The position numbers and the translations under genes were made by a program. 64,000 nucleotides of DNA from Pararge aegeria (lineage: Eukaryota; Arthropoda; Insecta; Lepidoptera; Nymphalidae). Position 1 is the stretch's first letter. Every line of letters begins with the position of its first letter. The notes beneath the pieces are model-generated. The model saw only the letters and a list, made by a program, of their open reading frames with translations. It was not told the origin of the DNA and searched no databases. Positions 33,745-44,178 of the stretch are shown one piece after another. The DNA lies in contig NC_053187.1 in NCBI RefSeq assembly GCF_905163445.1, positions 15,051,001-15,115,000 of the forward strand, written 5' to 3'.

Positions 33745-34030
33745 AATAGTAGAATAGAATAGAATAGAAAAACTTTATAGCAACACAACACAGTAGGAAA
33801 AACACAAGGATAACTGTAATAGTACGTAGTGCAAGGGTGCAAAGGCGGTATAATTATTGGGGTTTTCTTCCAAGAAATTCTTAGTACCAGCCTGGAGTTT
33901 ATAAATTGGCGGTGATTCACTCTTGTGCCTCGGAGGGACCGTTGAGCTATCGGTCCTGTGCCTGATCTTTTTCTGGTCGTGTTATATCTGCCGTCCCATC
34001 GGTCTACGAGAGGAACCACAATATCTTCCG
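33745..34030 (-). mobile_element. LINE 3' end with AATAG-repeat tail
   Basis: On the minus strand the end reads tataaagtttttctattcta and repeats TTCTA. Upstream it encodes a decayed polyprotein end (VDRWDGRYNTTRKRSGT) and the ggtactaagaatttcttgga region typical of this lepidopteran LINE terminus. The 136-codon minus-strand frame at 33609-34019 is this remnant read through the tail, so not a host gene. Confidence 0.75.
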
Positions 34031-34137
34031 CGTGGTTCGAAAATCACTCTGAAGATTGATCTTGGTCAGAAGACTGTTAATGCCCATAGACGCATAAAGG
34101 CTGCTGCGTGTTGCCAGTCTAGCACTTTAGATTAGCA

Positions 34138-34340
34138 TGTATGTTGGTGCTGGAATGGCAGCCCCGCACTGGTAAGCCCAGCGTTTGTCAACCCTCAACG
34201 AGGTGGGAGACGACAATAAGCGCGTCGCAGGTAGCCGCTGGATCCAAGCGGCACAAAACCGTGGAATTTGAAACTCCCTACAAAAGATTTTTGTCCAGCA
34301 GTGGACGTCTATCGTTTGATATGATGATGATGTTGGTGAC
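34138..34340 (+). mobile_element. L-WAGH LINE C-terminus with intact end and tail
   Basis: It encodes LVLEWQPRTGKPSVCQPST, RWETTISASQVAAGSKRH and a KTVEFETPYKRF-like end, then LSFDMMMM from the atgatgatgatg tail. The order matches KVLEW...GRPSTRW...VAGSRW of the family. The frame is open but shifted relative to the conserved one in places. 5'-truncated before the WAGH motif. Confidence 0.82.
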
Positions 34341-34885
34341 GCAAGACTAACGGTTTTTCCAATACCAAAATCGCTCAACTTAAGAAGTTTTACTTCCAAA
34401 TTCTTTATTCGTGACGGCATTGCACTAAATATAAAACCATGTTCTATTTATTGTTTTCATTTTGGAATTAATGGACTCTGAGGCGCTTTGGGTGCGCGGT
34501 AGAAATATTAAGTAGGTTTTAAACATTATCGCTTATTTTCAATTGCTGCCATATTCACCTTCTATGATCGATCCCAGACATATCTAACGTACTTCTAACT
34601 TTCAGGAGTTTCCGTTCTTAATTTATGCAATAAAAATTTGATTTGCAGGTCATACATTTTGACTAGACATTAGGGTGGCGAAATAAAACCGACTAATAAC
34701 GACATTTTTTCTTCATTAAATAAAAGGAAAAAATTGTATCGAATTTTAATTTGAATATTAAAAGGTCGCTCGACAAAATCCAAAGTAACGCACTTGAATT
34801 TTTAATTGAAACTTAGTTTTTTTTGGTTTATAAAAATATACCGTAACGAGAAAATAATTAAAAAACTAAAAAAACGATTTATAAG
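34341..34885. other. Unassigned AT-rich sequence
   Basis: Nothing recognised. Confidence 0.4.
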
Positions 34886-34997
34886 TAATTATGTATATTA
34901 TTCATAAAAATATTCATCAGTCATCTCAGTACCCATAAAACAAGCTACGCTTACTTTGGGGCTAGATGGCGATGTGTGCATTGTACTAATATAAGTA
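34886..34997 (+). mobile_element. S1 SINE 3' third
   Basis: From atgtatattattcataaaaa to gatggcgatgtgtgcattgt. The head and middle are absent, so there is no promoter. Confidence 0.85.
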
Positions 34998-35011
34998 TAT
35001 AAATTATATAA

Positions 35012-35164
35012 ATGCAGGTTTCCTTACGATGTTTCCCTTCACCGTTGAAACAAGTGATATTGTAATGGCTTAAAACGTACATAACTTAGAAAAGTGAGAG
35101 GTGCGTCCTGGAATTGAAACCCAGCCCCCCCAAAGGGAAGTCCTACCCACTGGGCTATAACTGC
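35012..35164 (-). mobile_element. S3 SINE 5' half
   Basis: Antisense: gcaggtttccttacgatgtt through agaggtgcgtcctggaattg (B box altered) to ctacccactgggctataact (A box). The 3' half is missing. It begins only about 15 bp after an S1 scrap. Confidence 0.85.
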
Positions 35165-35600
35165 TTCTATTCACAATGATACAATATAATAATGTAGGAA
35201 ATTACATTGGTAAATAATAATTACTTTTATTATATATTTATTTTCTTTCATTACTAAGAAAAGACACTACCGCCATAAACGGCAAAACTAAGAGCTATTT
35301 GGTGGACAAAGTCGTGGAGTTATTATTATTAATAAAAGTAGTCTAAAAAAAGATGAATCATTTTATTTATCGACCGCGGTTTGATTCACCGTAAGTTTAT
35401 TTATTGCGCATTCTAAAGCTCAATAAATAATAAGTAAATCTGTAAATCAAATTCACACGTTTAATTTATTAGCATTGAGTAACGATGTTGCTGTTTAGCT
35501 AAGAATTCTTGGACATTTTATTTATAAACAAACTCATTTAAATAAAACAATATTAAAAACAATCGACTTACTAAAAACGGTAATAAATTAGACATCATCC
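35165..35600. other. Unassigned AT-rich sequence
   Basis: Nothing recognised. Confidence 0.4.
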
Positions 35601-35917
35601 GTAGTCTGTTAACGTCCCGCTGCTGGACATAGGCTTCGTCTCTCATAGTAGAGACAGTTTTAGAGCGTAGACCCACCAGTTGGCTTCAATTTAGTTTGGT
35701 GGGCATTAACGACTATTATTTATTATTTAACGAGGACAGCTTAACGTGCTCTCCCAGGCACGGGGGTTGACATTACCATTTTTTCTAATTCCGGGCTGGT
35801 ACTGAAAATTCTTATAACAGAAAATACTAAATATTTTTAAATTTTGTTGCGACCCGAAATTCAAACCTTGGACGTCGCGATCCATAGTTGAACATGCTAA
35901 CCACTAGACCACTGATT
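35601..35917 (-). mobile_element. S4 tRNA-headed SINE, nearly full length
   Basis: On the minus strand the head reads gtggtctagtggttagcatg (A box TCTAGTGGTTAGC), then ggatcgcgacgtccaaggtt and a B box ggtttgaatttc. The body carries ggctggaattagaaaaaatg-like sequence, gcacgttaagctgtcctcgt and the block agagcgtagacccaccagt in antisense, and the end lies near ctgctggacataggc. This copy defines S4 and explains the scraps at 4514, 5690, 52472 and 55592. Confidence 0.78.
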
Positions 35918-36293
35918 ATATTTGGAGAACAAATTAGTGTTATCTGTAAATTATTCTCAGTACAAAATTACGTTTTTATAACATAATTTCGAAAGTAACT
36001 ATCCCTAAAACTTTATAGTTTTAAATAATGTGTTAAAACACATTTATTGTCTAAGTTACAATACAATTGATCAGTATTTTTGATCTCAAAGTTGCTTTGA
36101 AAGCAGTCTGTTCCGCTTTTACATCTACACAAATAATAGAATAATGACTGTTACTTTGAAAATTAATCATGTTAAAAAAAAAGGCCGTGAGTTTCTTGCT
36201 GGCTCTTTCTTGGAAGGATCTCCCTACCATACTGTTGGTAGAGTCTCGAAAAACAGAGCCTAGTATTTCAAAATAATTAAATCCCTGTAAAAT
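35918..36293 (+). mobile_element. Unassigned DNA with an L-CR1 scrap
   Basis: 36190-36255 reads gagtttcttgctggctcttt and ccatactgttggtagagtc, a decayed sense L-CR1 segment. The rest is AT-rich and unassigned. Confidence 0.55.
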
Positions 36294-36490
36294 TCAATGA
36301 ATACACTTTTATTGTAAACGGTGAAATTATAAAGTAACTAGTTCACACAACGTATAAAATTAGGCGGCGCCTTATCGCTACATAGCGATCTCTTCCAGGC
36401 AACCGATGGCATAATACACAGCTCAAGACGAGAGGTGGTGCATATAAACATATTTATAAATATATACGTAAATACTAAAATATAAAAACT
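36294..36490 (-). mobile_element. L-ATTC LINE 3' end, long copy
   Basis: Antisense: caatgaatacacttttattg, taggcggcgccttatcgcta, gatctcttccaggcaaccga and agctcaagacgagaggtggt, followed by a TA-rich upstream part like that at 3690. Only one ATTC unit of the tail remains. Confidence 0.83.
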
Positions 36491-36686
36491 TATATACAAA
36501 TATACAACTAATACTATAACTTTGGGGGAAATCCTCTCACGATTAAAGATAGACCTTGGCTAAACTTGCACCTAAGTTACTTACTCGAGAATTCTTAAGA
36601 ATTATAATATTGTCTATCAACATTAGTTTTATTAAACTGTTGTGATTATAGAAATAAACTAAGTTGGCTAAAAATAAACTAACGAA

Positions 36687-36860
36687 AATATCACTTGCTT
36701 TAACAGTGAAGGAAAACATCGTGAGGAAACCTGCATGTCTGAGAGTCCTCTGTAACTTTCTCAAAGGCGTGTGAAGTCAAACAAACCGCAATTGGTTGGC
36801 TTGGTGGATTTAGGTCGAAACCCTTCTCATTCTGAGAGAGTTCCTGTGTGCTGGGCTTAT
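36687..36860 (+). mobile_element. S3 SINE 3' half
   Basis: aatatcacttgctttaacag, tgaggaaacctgcatgtctg, caaaggcgtgtgaagtc and aacccttctcattctgagag. There is no head or GAT tail. A 73-codon minus-strand frame over it is not a gene. Confidence 0.82.
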
Positions 36861-37004
36861 GATTTCACTATCGACCTAGGTTCATAAATTTACCTTTTAC
36901 ATATACTGCCTTGTATTTCCCACTCCAGCGTTACTTTTGGGGGATCGTACTTGATCCCGTGCATCTCTAACATTTTAAAGTTATGTTGGTTTAAACTTAT
37001 GCAA

Positions 37005-37133
37005 TTCAATAGCACTTGTTCCAACGATAGTGGAAAATACCATGAGGAAATCTGCATGCCTGAGAGTTCTCCATAATGTTCTCAAAGGCGTGAGCTTCAC
37101 CAATCTGCAGATGGCTAGCGAACTAAATCCTTC
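37005..37133 (+). mobile_element. S3 SINE internal fragment
   Basis: atagcacttgttccaacgat, catgaggaaatctgcatgcc and gttctcaaaggcgtgagctt. Second S3 fragment within 150 bp in the same orientation, but more diverged than the first. Confidence 0.75.
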
Positions 37134-38208
37134 TATGATAGTAATGTTCTTTATTTAAGAACGTATAGGCCAAGTCGATGGCAAGACGTAACAGTGTCAT
37201 TCATCATAGTAAACTTGCTTTATTTAGACAATAATAAGTTGTCACCAGCGGTTGTCACACAATTATATTACCATGTCGCATTGCATTGTTGCAATGCTAT
37301 GCTTCGGTTCCATTTTTGCTTGCTTTATATACGATGGTTTTCTAATTACTATCAGAAAGTAGCTCAAAAATACTCAACCAAGGTATACGTAAATACTTTT
37401 AAAAGGATGAAAAAAAACCAAGTGAATTTTCTTATATATAATACCAGTGTCACAATGTTTGTCCGGGCTTAACTCCAAAAGTATTGAGCTGATTTTAACC
37501 TTTTTTTTAAATGTGTGTATTGTACTTAAGAGATAGAATAGTTTATATCTCAATTTATAGTTGCAATATTATTTTATTGCGAATTATTTGTTTGACAAAG
37601 AGTCTTAATTATGTGTTAGTTAGATACGATTCTAACAGATGGCGGTATAAGGTCAGTTGACTGGATTAAGTAAGTATCCAATACGTATGTGTATATGTAT
37701 ACGAATATTATAAAGAGGAATGACTGACCTCCTTTGTCAATAGGTAAAAAAACCTATGAAATTTATTCACACACGGCAGAAGTGTAACTTCTAAAAAGGA
37801 GCCTAAGAGAGATTGAGTTGGATGTAGAGTATCAGAAATATTAAGATAAATGTAAGGTTTATTACTTAGTTTCCATGGTAACTAGAATAGGTAAAAATGT
37901 ATAATGTTTTCTATCTCACTCTGTCCTATACAATAAATAGTTTAAAAAACTTGTCAAAGATCATTTTCTGTCTGCATCTGCGGATCTTTAACTTGCCTAT
38001 TCCCTTCTGGTTTATTTGTGGTTTGACAATATTGTATTATATTTATTATTTATTAATATATTTATTTATTATTGATATTAATTATATAGGTATATATGAA
38101 TTATTATCACTATCTATATATTTTATTGTAAGATTGTTATATGTACATATTATATTTGTATATATACATATAGGTTTATGCATGTTTATTTGCAACACAG
38201 TACAGTTA
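37134..38208. other. Unassigned AT-rich sequence
   Basis: It includes a 92-codon frame (37194) and most of a 138-codon frame (37897-38313). Their composition is that of AT-rich noncoding DNA (I, Y, L, F), and the second reads into the next LINE copy. Confidence 0.45.
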
Positions 38209-38372
38209 AATGCACCACCTACCTCTCTTCTTGAGCTGTTTTTAACGCCTTTGGTTGCCTGGAAGAGATCGCTATGTAGCGATAAGGCCGCCAAATTGTA
38301 TACCTTTTGTTAAATTTTTACTTTTAATTTGTCATGTTTATGTGGTGTACAATAAAGTGTATTCATTCATTC
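38209..38372 (+). mobile_element. L-ATTC LINE 3' end
   Basis: tgcaccacctacctctcttc, cgcctttggttgcctggaag, gatcgctatgtagcgataag and gtggtgtacaataaagtgta, followed by three to four ATTC units. Same length and start as 3341, consistent with a preferred 5' truncation or a short non-autonomous derivative. Confidence 0.85.
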
Positions 38373-38870
38373 ATTCAATAATGTGTTTGTGTATCTAAAG
38401 ACTTATTTTTTCGTTTCATCGAGTTTGAAATCACAACGATTCTAAAGAAGTTTTACTTCAAAAATGTTTTAGTTGTTTTCCTATCCCAAAACACTGAAGA
38501 TAAACTTATGCCAAACTCTTTACGTACGCAATACAATAAACATACCTTTACATCACTAACGGCTATGTCCTTGATCGTGGCAATGTACGCAAGCAGTTCA
38601 TGTACTATCTCTTATGCAGGCGCCTACGAGGCCAAGAATCTTAAGTATCCGATATGTGCCAAAAGCTTTTTATAAACACCTAGGTATCTAATATATTGGA
38701 TTTAAAATTACAAAGTTGCAATTCCTCTTATATTTTTTTTATATCACTAAGCGGTTTCCACCTAAGTGCGTTTGTCGATTCGATCCCTCCGTGGTTGATG
38801 AAAGTATTGGAACGAGTTGATTGGATGTAAAACACACAATCTTAAGGTTACATATAGTTTTTTTTTTTAA
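38373..38870. other. Unassigned sequence
   Basis: Nothing recognised. Confidence 0.4.
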
Positions 38871-38947
38871 TTAATAATGAACGTACCAAGCATCTGCTTG
38901 GTACGTTCATTATTAACCATCTGTTGGCCATCTGGCCAACAGATGGT
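38871..38947. repeat. Two adjacent perfect hairpins, both with TC loops
   Basis: Hairpin one: arms 38871-38892 and 38895-38916 (22 bp, perfect), loop tc. Hairpin two: arms 38916-38930 and 38933-38947 (15 bp, perfect), loop tc. They share base 38916. An antisense S1 3' end starts within 15 bp. The loops are too short for a miRNA precursor. They look like snap-back duplications or part of a foldback element. Confidence 0.9.
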
Positions 38948-39180
38948 AAATAAATAACTAAATATACTAAGACAATACACACATCACCATCTTGCCCAAA
39001 AATGGTTATAATAGATTGTGTTATGGCCTACTAAGGTGACTGATAAATATATTATAAGGAATAAATACTCAAAATATACCCACACACTGAAACACATCAC
39101 ACAAAAAAATTCCAATCCAACCCACGGCCTTGGGACTCAGAAAGCAGGGTCGCTGTCCACTGAGCCAATCAGCAGTCAAA
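38948..39180 (-). mobile_element. S1 SINE, diverged
   Basis: Antisense body from aagacaatacacacatcacc through a shortened middle to ggccttgggactcagaaagc and the A box region (ctgtccactgagccaatcag). The B box is altered (ccaatccaacccac). Confidence 0.82.
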
Positions 39181-39295
39181 ATAGAAACCCATAACCTATA
39201 TACAGTTGCCAGTTGCATTCGCATTCAAAGGGATCCGTACCACCCTGCAATATAAAAAGATATAGAATTTTACCATTATTACGTTCCAGCAAATA

Positions 39296-39655
39296 TACTT
39301 GTAAATGAATACCGATATATTACTTTACAGGCTTGAGATGTACATTATTTATTATATATTATTACAAGTATATACTCTGAGACTTCGAAAATCTGTGAAA
39401 CCGAAACGCTAATAGTTTTTGAGTACACCATAGTTTTTACTGAAAAAAATCAAACAGCCTAACATCACATGTAAAAGTAAAATCAAGTGACTGCTGTCAC
39501 TTTATTAGGTACGCGTCGCGTAGCGTAGGTACTGTACACGTGTCGGTCTTTTATCTTCAATAGGGTTGTCATAACGGAGTAGAATGGAGAAATAAATTTG
39601 CTCTTTTAATTTAATATTTTTACAACGCGTACATTCCTTATGAAATATACTAATC
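39296..39655. repeat. Unclassified repeat, copy 1 (pair with 52683)
   Basis: It shares with 52683-52955 the ordered blocks atgaataccgatatattact/tgaacaccgaaataatactt, ttacaggcttgagatgtaca, aaaatcaagtgactgctgtc, tgtcactttattag and ttatcttcaatagggttgtc. This copy carries an additional ~70 bp (39370-39440) absent from the other. No coding frame, tRNA box or terminal repeat was seen. Confidence 0.75.
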
Positions 39656-39833
39656 AACTCGGTTACACGTGGTATAAAAAACCGCGTTTATTATCTGTCC
39701 TTTAATTTTATTATACGTATTTAGAGAAGGCACATACAATGCACAAATCTGTCTTAAATACACATTGTCACCATTGGTAAAAATAACAGCATGGTCAGCA
39801 AACAGACAGATAAATAAAATAATAAATAAATAA
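39656..39833. other. Unassigned sequence
   Basis: Nothing recognised except AAAT repeats leading into the next SINE (39815-39835). Confidence 0.35.
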
Positions 39834-40104
39834 ATTACTGGCGCAGTGGGCAGCGACCCTGCGTTCTGAGTCCAAGGCCGTGGGTTCGATTCCCACAACT
39901 GGACAATATTTTTGTGATGAACATGAATGTTTTTCAGTTTCTGGGTGTTTATCTATATATTATAAGTATTTATGTATATTATTCATAAAAATTATTCATC
40001 AGTTATCTTAGTGCCCATAACACACGCTACGCTTACTTTGGGACTAGATGGCGATGTGTGTATTGTCGTAGTATATTTATTTATTTATTTTATTTATTTA
40101 TTTC
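39834..40104 (+). mobile_element. S1 SINE, full length and young-looking
   Basis: A box TGGCGCAGTGGG and B box GGTTCGATTCC intact. The body is close to the 8366 copy, including tataagtatttatgtatatt and acgctacgcttactttggga, ending in TATTTATTTATTT. The first few head bases are replaced by aataaataaataaa, which may be a target-site duplication of the TTTA-rich end. Confidence 0.92.
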
Positions 40105-40187
40105 CTTTCGGGGGATCGAGATCCATGCCTGACTTTTCGGAGTTTATGTGCGTTTTAGGCAATTAAATTTCACTGGTATAGGCTATG

Positions 40188-40258
40188 TACAGGTTAGCCC
40201 GCAGGTGAGATAACCTGGTGACATGCAGTCAAGGGATAACTTGTAGTGGAATAAAAAA
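40188..40258 (+). mobile_element. S2 SINE terminal fragment
   Basis: tacaggttagcccgcaggtg and catgcagtcaagggataact, then an A-rich tail. The segment between was deleted and partly duplicated (gtgagataacctggtga). Confidence 0.7.
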
Positions 40259-40311
40259 ACTAGTTTTAGTGAGTAGTAGCCATTACTGGCCCATGCACTA
40301 TATATGACCCA

Positions 40312-40410
40312 GTAGAATAGAATGGAATAGAATAGAATTTTATTGTTCACTGTTTACACAGCCTAGAAAAGTATTCAAAACAGTATACCCACAGCCGGGC
40401 GTACAAATAT
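40312..40410 (-). mobile_element. LINE 3' end with AATAG tail
   Basis: agaatagaatggaatagaat followed by tttattgttcactgtttaca and cccacagccgggcgtac. Same tail type as 33745 but different adjoining sequence, so a second subfamily. Confidence 0.65.
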
Positions 40411-41414
40411 ATTATTAAAAAGTATAAAATAAAAAATAAAAATAAATCTAAGTATAATGTAAAATCAATGTCAAAATATATATAATATAGTAATTGGCCG
40501 ATAATGATGACGGTGATGATGATATGGATTATTTGTTTTATCATATGAAATTGATAAGAGCCAGTTATCTGAATGTTTCAGGCGGACAATTCAATTTAAA
40601 TTATTCGCATATACGAGTATATTAATTACAAATTTTGGTATTGCCGATCGTTTCTCTGTAATTGTTATTCTAAGAATTTCATGTTATACCGACCTTTAGA
40701 GTCCTTACACAGGTCAACCTCAACCCTGTGGTTTCCAACATATCGTATGTGATTTCGGACCTTGTTCGACTAATTTCCCCTGATTAATTTTCTACGAATT
40801 TCAATTAAGACAGAGCAAATTTGATATTCGGATCTTTGAGTCATAATCTTATACGTATTTGAGATGAAGCTACAAAGCAATTTGTTGCGGTACGCTATGA
40901 CTTTCACTTGAGTGCCATTGTATACATTATATTGTATCAGTGATTTTTTGAGATGGCCGCTTGTTGAGTTTAACCTTGAATTAAAACTCGTCCATTATTA
41001 TTGTAAATTTATGCATGGTTCATGTAATTTCAAAATTTCACGCACTAACCGAGTTACAGATAAACTTGATTTTTGGCGTAGCGTTATTAATTAAAAACAT
41101 GGAGAATAACATGAGAAAAAATCCCAGGAAAACGCATTGATCCCACAGGATTTGTACAGAACAAGAGCAAGGTTGAATATTAGAATCATCGGTACAATAT
41201 TGTTGTCATTTTCTTGATCATCATCTTGCCTATAGATTTGCATATAACATTCAAATAGATCAATGGATTCGATATACAATTATTTGATTTCAACGCACTG
41301 GTTGACCTAATTAAATCAATTATTTTGCATTCGAATATCGCCTTTACCGCCGAATCAGCGTATCCGACAAATCTAAAATTTTACAAAAAAAGCTTTATTT
41401 GTATTTAATATACT
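40411..41414. other. Unassigned AT-rich sequence
   Basis: About 1 kb; nothing recognised. A ~60-codon frame at each end of the interval lacks motifs. Confidence 0.4.
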
Positions 41415-41632
41415 TAGTAGCTGACCCGTGCAACTTCGTCTGCACCAAATCAGTTATTACCGGAAAACACAAATAAAATGACATTTTCTAAAAATGAATC
41501 GTAGCTAGATCGATTTATCGCCCCCGAAACCCTCTATATACTAAATTTCATGATATTCGTTGGAGCCGAGATTCCAATTACGAGTATATATATACAAGAA
41601 TTGCTCGTTTAAAGATATAAGATATTTATATA
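41415..41632 (+). repeat. Complete-looking short dispersed element
   Basis: It begins tagtagctgacccgtgcaac, ttcgtctgcaccaaatcag and ends tatatacaagaattgctcgt, ttaaagatataagat. Start and end both belong to a start/end pair common in lepidopteran genomes. Internal part includes a ccccgaaaccctctatata-type block. The mobility mechanism is not resolved. Confidence 0.6.
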
Positions 41633-42214
41633 TATATTTCTGGTGGCTCCTAAGATTTTTATTTCATAAATGTTTTCAATGACATTTGGAAGTAACATCA
41701 AATATTAAATTTAAATGGATTGAATTGGTTTTATTTAGAATTTTAATTAGTTTGAATATTTTGGTACGGAGCCTGGTTTACTTGCTGTCCGCCATTTTTT
41801 GTCCTAAATAGCGGCCACTTTACTGGTATCTTAAGACATATAAAAATAAGTAGTATAAAGGACCGAATAATTTTGTATAAAAATAATGTTTCTCTATTTT
41901 AAAGAACGTTTCATTCCTATTTTCCTTTTAGTCGTTATAATGTCTTGCTTTGGATTATCCGTTTATCTACGAAAAATATTTCGCTACCGTCTATCGACTG
42001 AGGCAAAAGCTAATCTGAGTTGAGATTTAGTACAGTGTGTTGATCTTTATCGTTTCGCTAGCTTTCTATCGGAAACACCGATAAGTCTTTTCGTATAGCT
42101 AACAGTTGAAGATTTTCGGCACTTCGACTTGCAACTTTTTAATAACAAATATTTTCATATAAAAATAATTGAATAATAAGGAAAACATGAGAATAAAATC
42201 ATTTTTTATTTAAT
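41633..42214. other. Unassigned AT-rich sequence
   Basis: Nothing recognised. Confidence 0.4.
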
Positions 42215-42487
42215 AGCTTTTTTTTTAAATGTTAATAGCGGGCAAATGAGCAAGTGGTTCACCTGATTTTAAGTGATCAGCGCCATAAACATCTGCAGCA
42301 CCAGAGGAGCCACCGATGCGTTGCTAGATTTTAAGGAATTTGTATATCCGCCCCTTGAATAACCCTAGATTGTATTTTTGAGGAAACACATCACATGGGA
42401 GATTGTTCCATAATTTGCAAGTGCGTAGAAATGATCTGTTATTACGAATAGTAGAAGAATACCAGGCATCCAGATGATAGTAGTAAA
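42215..42487 (-). mobile_element. LINE 3' end, 'gcgggcaaatgagcaagtgg' family
   Basis: A T-run (antisense poly-A) then agcgggcaaatgagcaagtg, gttcacctgattttaagtga, acatctgcagcaccagagga and ttccataatttgcaagtgcg. This is a commonly seen lepidopteran repeat; class not verified. A smaller relative is at 56084. Confidence 0.65.
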
Positions 42488-42699
42488 GTCAGTGGCGTGC
42501 ATAGAAGGTATGCACAGGGTATGCAGATGATATAAAATGAAGAAAATCTCCAGTACGAGTTATAAATACTTAAGGGTAGGCTTTTTTATAACTCTTACAC
42601 AATGCCTATCCTTAAGTTTTTGTAGCACAACTTTCACGCACTGGTTCGAAAGTAAATAATAATGAAGTTTTATGAACAAGACTCCGACGAGACTTTGAT
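42488..42699. other. Unassigned sequence
   Basis: Nothing recognised. Confidence 0.3.
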
Positions 42700-43025
42700 G
42701 ACCTTCCTGGCTCGAAGGTGAGCGCTGTGAATTTAAGCTGGAGGGTCCGGGTTCGATTCCCGGTAGGAGCATTTGGGAATTTGTAATTTCTGAATTTTCT
42801 CTGGTCTGGCCTGGTAGAAGGCTTTGGCTGGGGCTAGTTATCCCCGACAAAAACGTACCGCTAAGCGACCTAGTGTTCCGGTGCTATGTCGCGTAAAAAC
42901 CGATTACAGGTATGACTACCATACTCCCTAACAGGTTAGCCCGCTACCATGCACTGCATCTTCACTTACCACCAGGTGAGATTGCAGTCAAGGGCTAACT
43001 TGTAGAGAAAAAAAATAAAAAAAAG
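42700..43025 (+). mobile_element. S2 SINE, full-length reference copy
   Basis: Head gaccttcctggctcgaaggt (A box partly altered), B box GGTTCGATTCC intact, then ttctctggtctggcctggta, gtgttccggtgctatgtcgc, ccatactccctaacaggtta and gtgagattgcagtcaagggc, with an A-rich tail to 43025. This is the most complete S2 in the window, about 325 bp. Confidence 0.92.
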
Positions 43026-43442
43026 AATACTTGTGGGCGAGTACTTACATCATACCTAAGAGTAGGTACCTGAACCTGAAATTTGTCCTATATTCATGCT
43101 TTTTTCCATATAAATACTTTTTGATAACTTGATAAAGGATATCCTTTAGATGGCTTTAAATGTTTTAAGATAAACTGATGGCTCAGGTTTAGAATAACCT
43201 GAGCTATCAGTTTATCCTTAGATCCTAAATCGAGTTATCTCTTCTATTTTTAAGCAGTTTACAGTACCGGATTTCAGCTAGGTCATTGTTTTAAAGAGTA
43301 CGCTTTCGGTAACTAACTGCGATAATAAAAATCGAAAACCTCGTGATTGGCGAAGAATTGAGAATTTCTGAATTTCACTCTCCATTCCGATAATGGTACA
43401 CTATTAGTCTTAGAATGGTAATTATGCCAAAACGTAATCAAA
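43026..43442. repeat. Unassigned DNA containing a 21-bp hairpin
   Basis: Arms 43169-43189 and 43196-43216 (gataaactgatggctcaggt and its complement) match with one mismatch around the loop tagaat. No repeat family was recognised around it. Confidence 0.7.
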
Positions 43443-43572
43443 ATCATCATTATGTTACCAGTCCACTACTGGCCATAGATCTCTTCCAAGAACGAGAAGG
43501 GTATATATAGTTCACCACGCTGACCCAGTGTGGATAGGTAGACTTCACATGCCTTTGAGAACATTATCTGAC
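43443..43572 (-). mobile_element. S3 SINE 3' fragment
   Basis: gttaccagtccactactggc, gaacgagaagggtatatata, cacgctgacccagtgtggat and ctttgagaacattatctgac. The head and middle are missing. Confidence 0.78.
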
Positions 43573-44024
43573 GCTGACGCTGTTGTAACCCTTAAGGCGA
43601 TTATCAGCTACGCTCCTTTCGAAGCAAGGTAGATATTTTATTGACCAAAAAAACCGACCTCGGAAGTAAACTGAAAATTAAACGATTTTTCGTATAAATA
43701 AAGCTTGAATATGTGTGGCACGACTAGCTTTCTGTCGCGACAAAATGTGCAACTACTTTACTGTACCTTGAATAAAAAAAAAGTGGGTGTACATCTACCG
43801 CGTCATATTGAATTTATCTGCGTAACCCTTTTGAGTGTACAGGCATGATGTTATGTTTTTAATTGGGTATACAATGCACCTTTATTCGACAGCTGCAATC
43901 GCGGTTGATTTGCTGTAATATATTGAAGAGTTCCGTTGTCTATCTCCAAAACTCTCCCGCAGATCAGATATGTGAAATGTGACAATTTCGGAATGAACCT
44001 CTTTGGACAGCCGACAGGACAACA
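43573..44024. other. Unassigned sequence
   Basis: Overlapping 61-62 codon frames on the minus strand near 43850-44067 read into the hairpin and are not genes. Confidence 0.35.
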
Positions 44025-44083
44025 GGTGTAGGAAACCATTGTGAACCAGAGTTCTCCTCTGGTTCACAATGGTTTCCTACACC
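44025..44083. repeat. Perfect 27-bp-arm hairpin
   Basis: Arms 44025-44051 and 44057-44083 are exact reverse complements around the loop ttctc. The right arm includes the start of an antisense S3 fragment (ggtttcctacaccgttaaag), so the left arm is an inverted copy of S3 and adjoining bases. This suggests a local inverted duplication created after the SINE inserted. Confidence 0.9.
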
Positions 44084-44178
44084 GTTAAAGCAAGTGACAT
44101 TTAATTGCTTAAAATGCACATAATAAAAAGTCAGAAGTGCGTGCTGGATATTGAATTCGTTCCCTCAAAATGGAAGCC
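44068..44178 (-). mobile_element. S3 SINE middle fragment
   Basis: atggtttcctacaccgttaa, gcaagtgacatttaattgct and gtcagaagtgcgtgctggat. The A-box end is not recognisable after about 44178. Confidence 0.75.

Noticed and set aside
33609..34019. 136-codon minus-strand frame as a host gene
   Set aside because: It reads through the C-terminal remnant, 3' UTR and AATAG tail of a LINE; the second half is low-complexity.
37897..38313. 138-codon plus-strand frame as a membrane protein
   Set aside because: Hydrophobic look comes from AT-rich DNA (Y, I, L, F), and the end lies in an L-ATTC element.
38871..38947. miRNA precursor
   Set aside because: Two-base loops and perfect 15-22 bp stems do not fit a Drosha/Dicer substrate.
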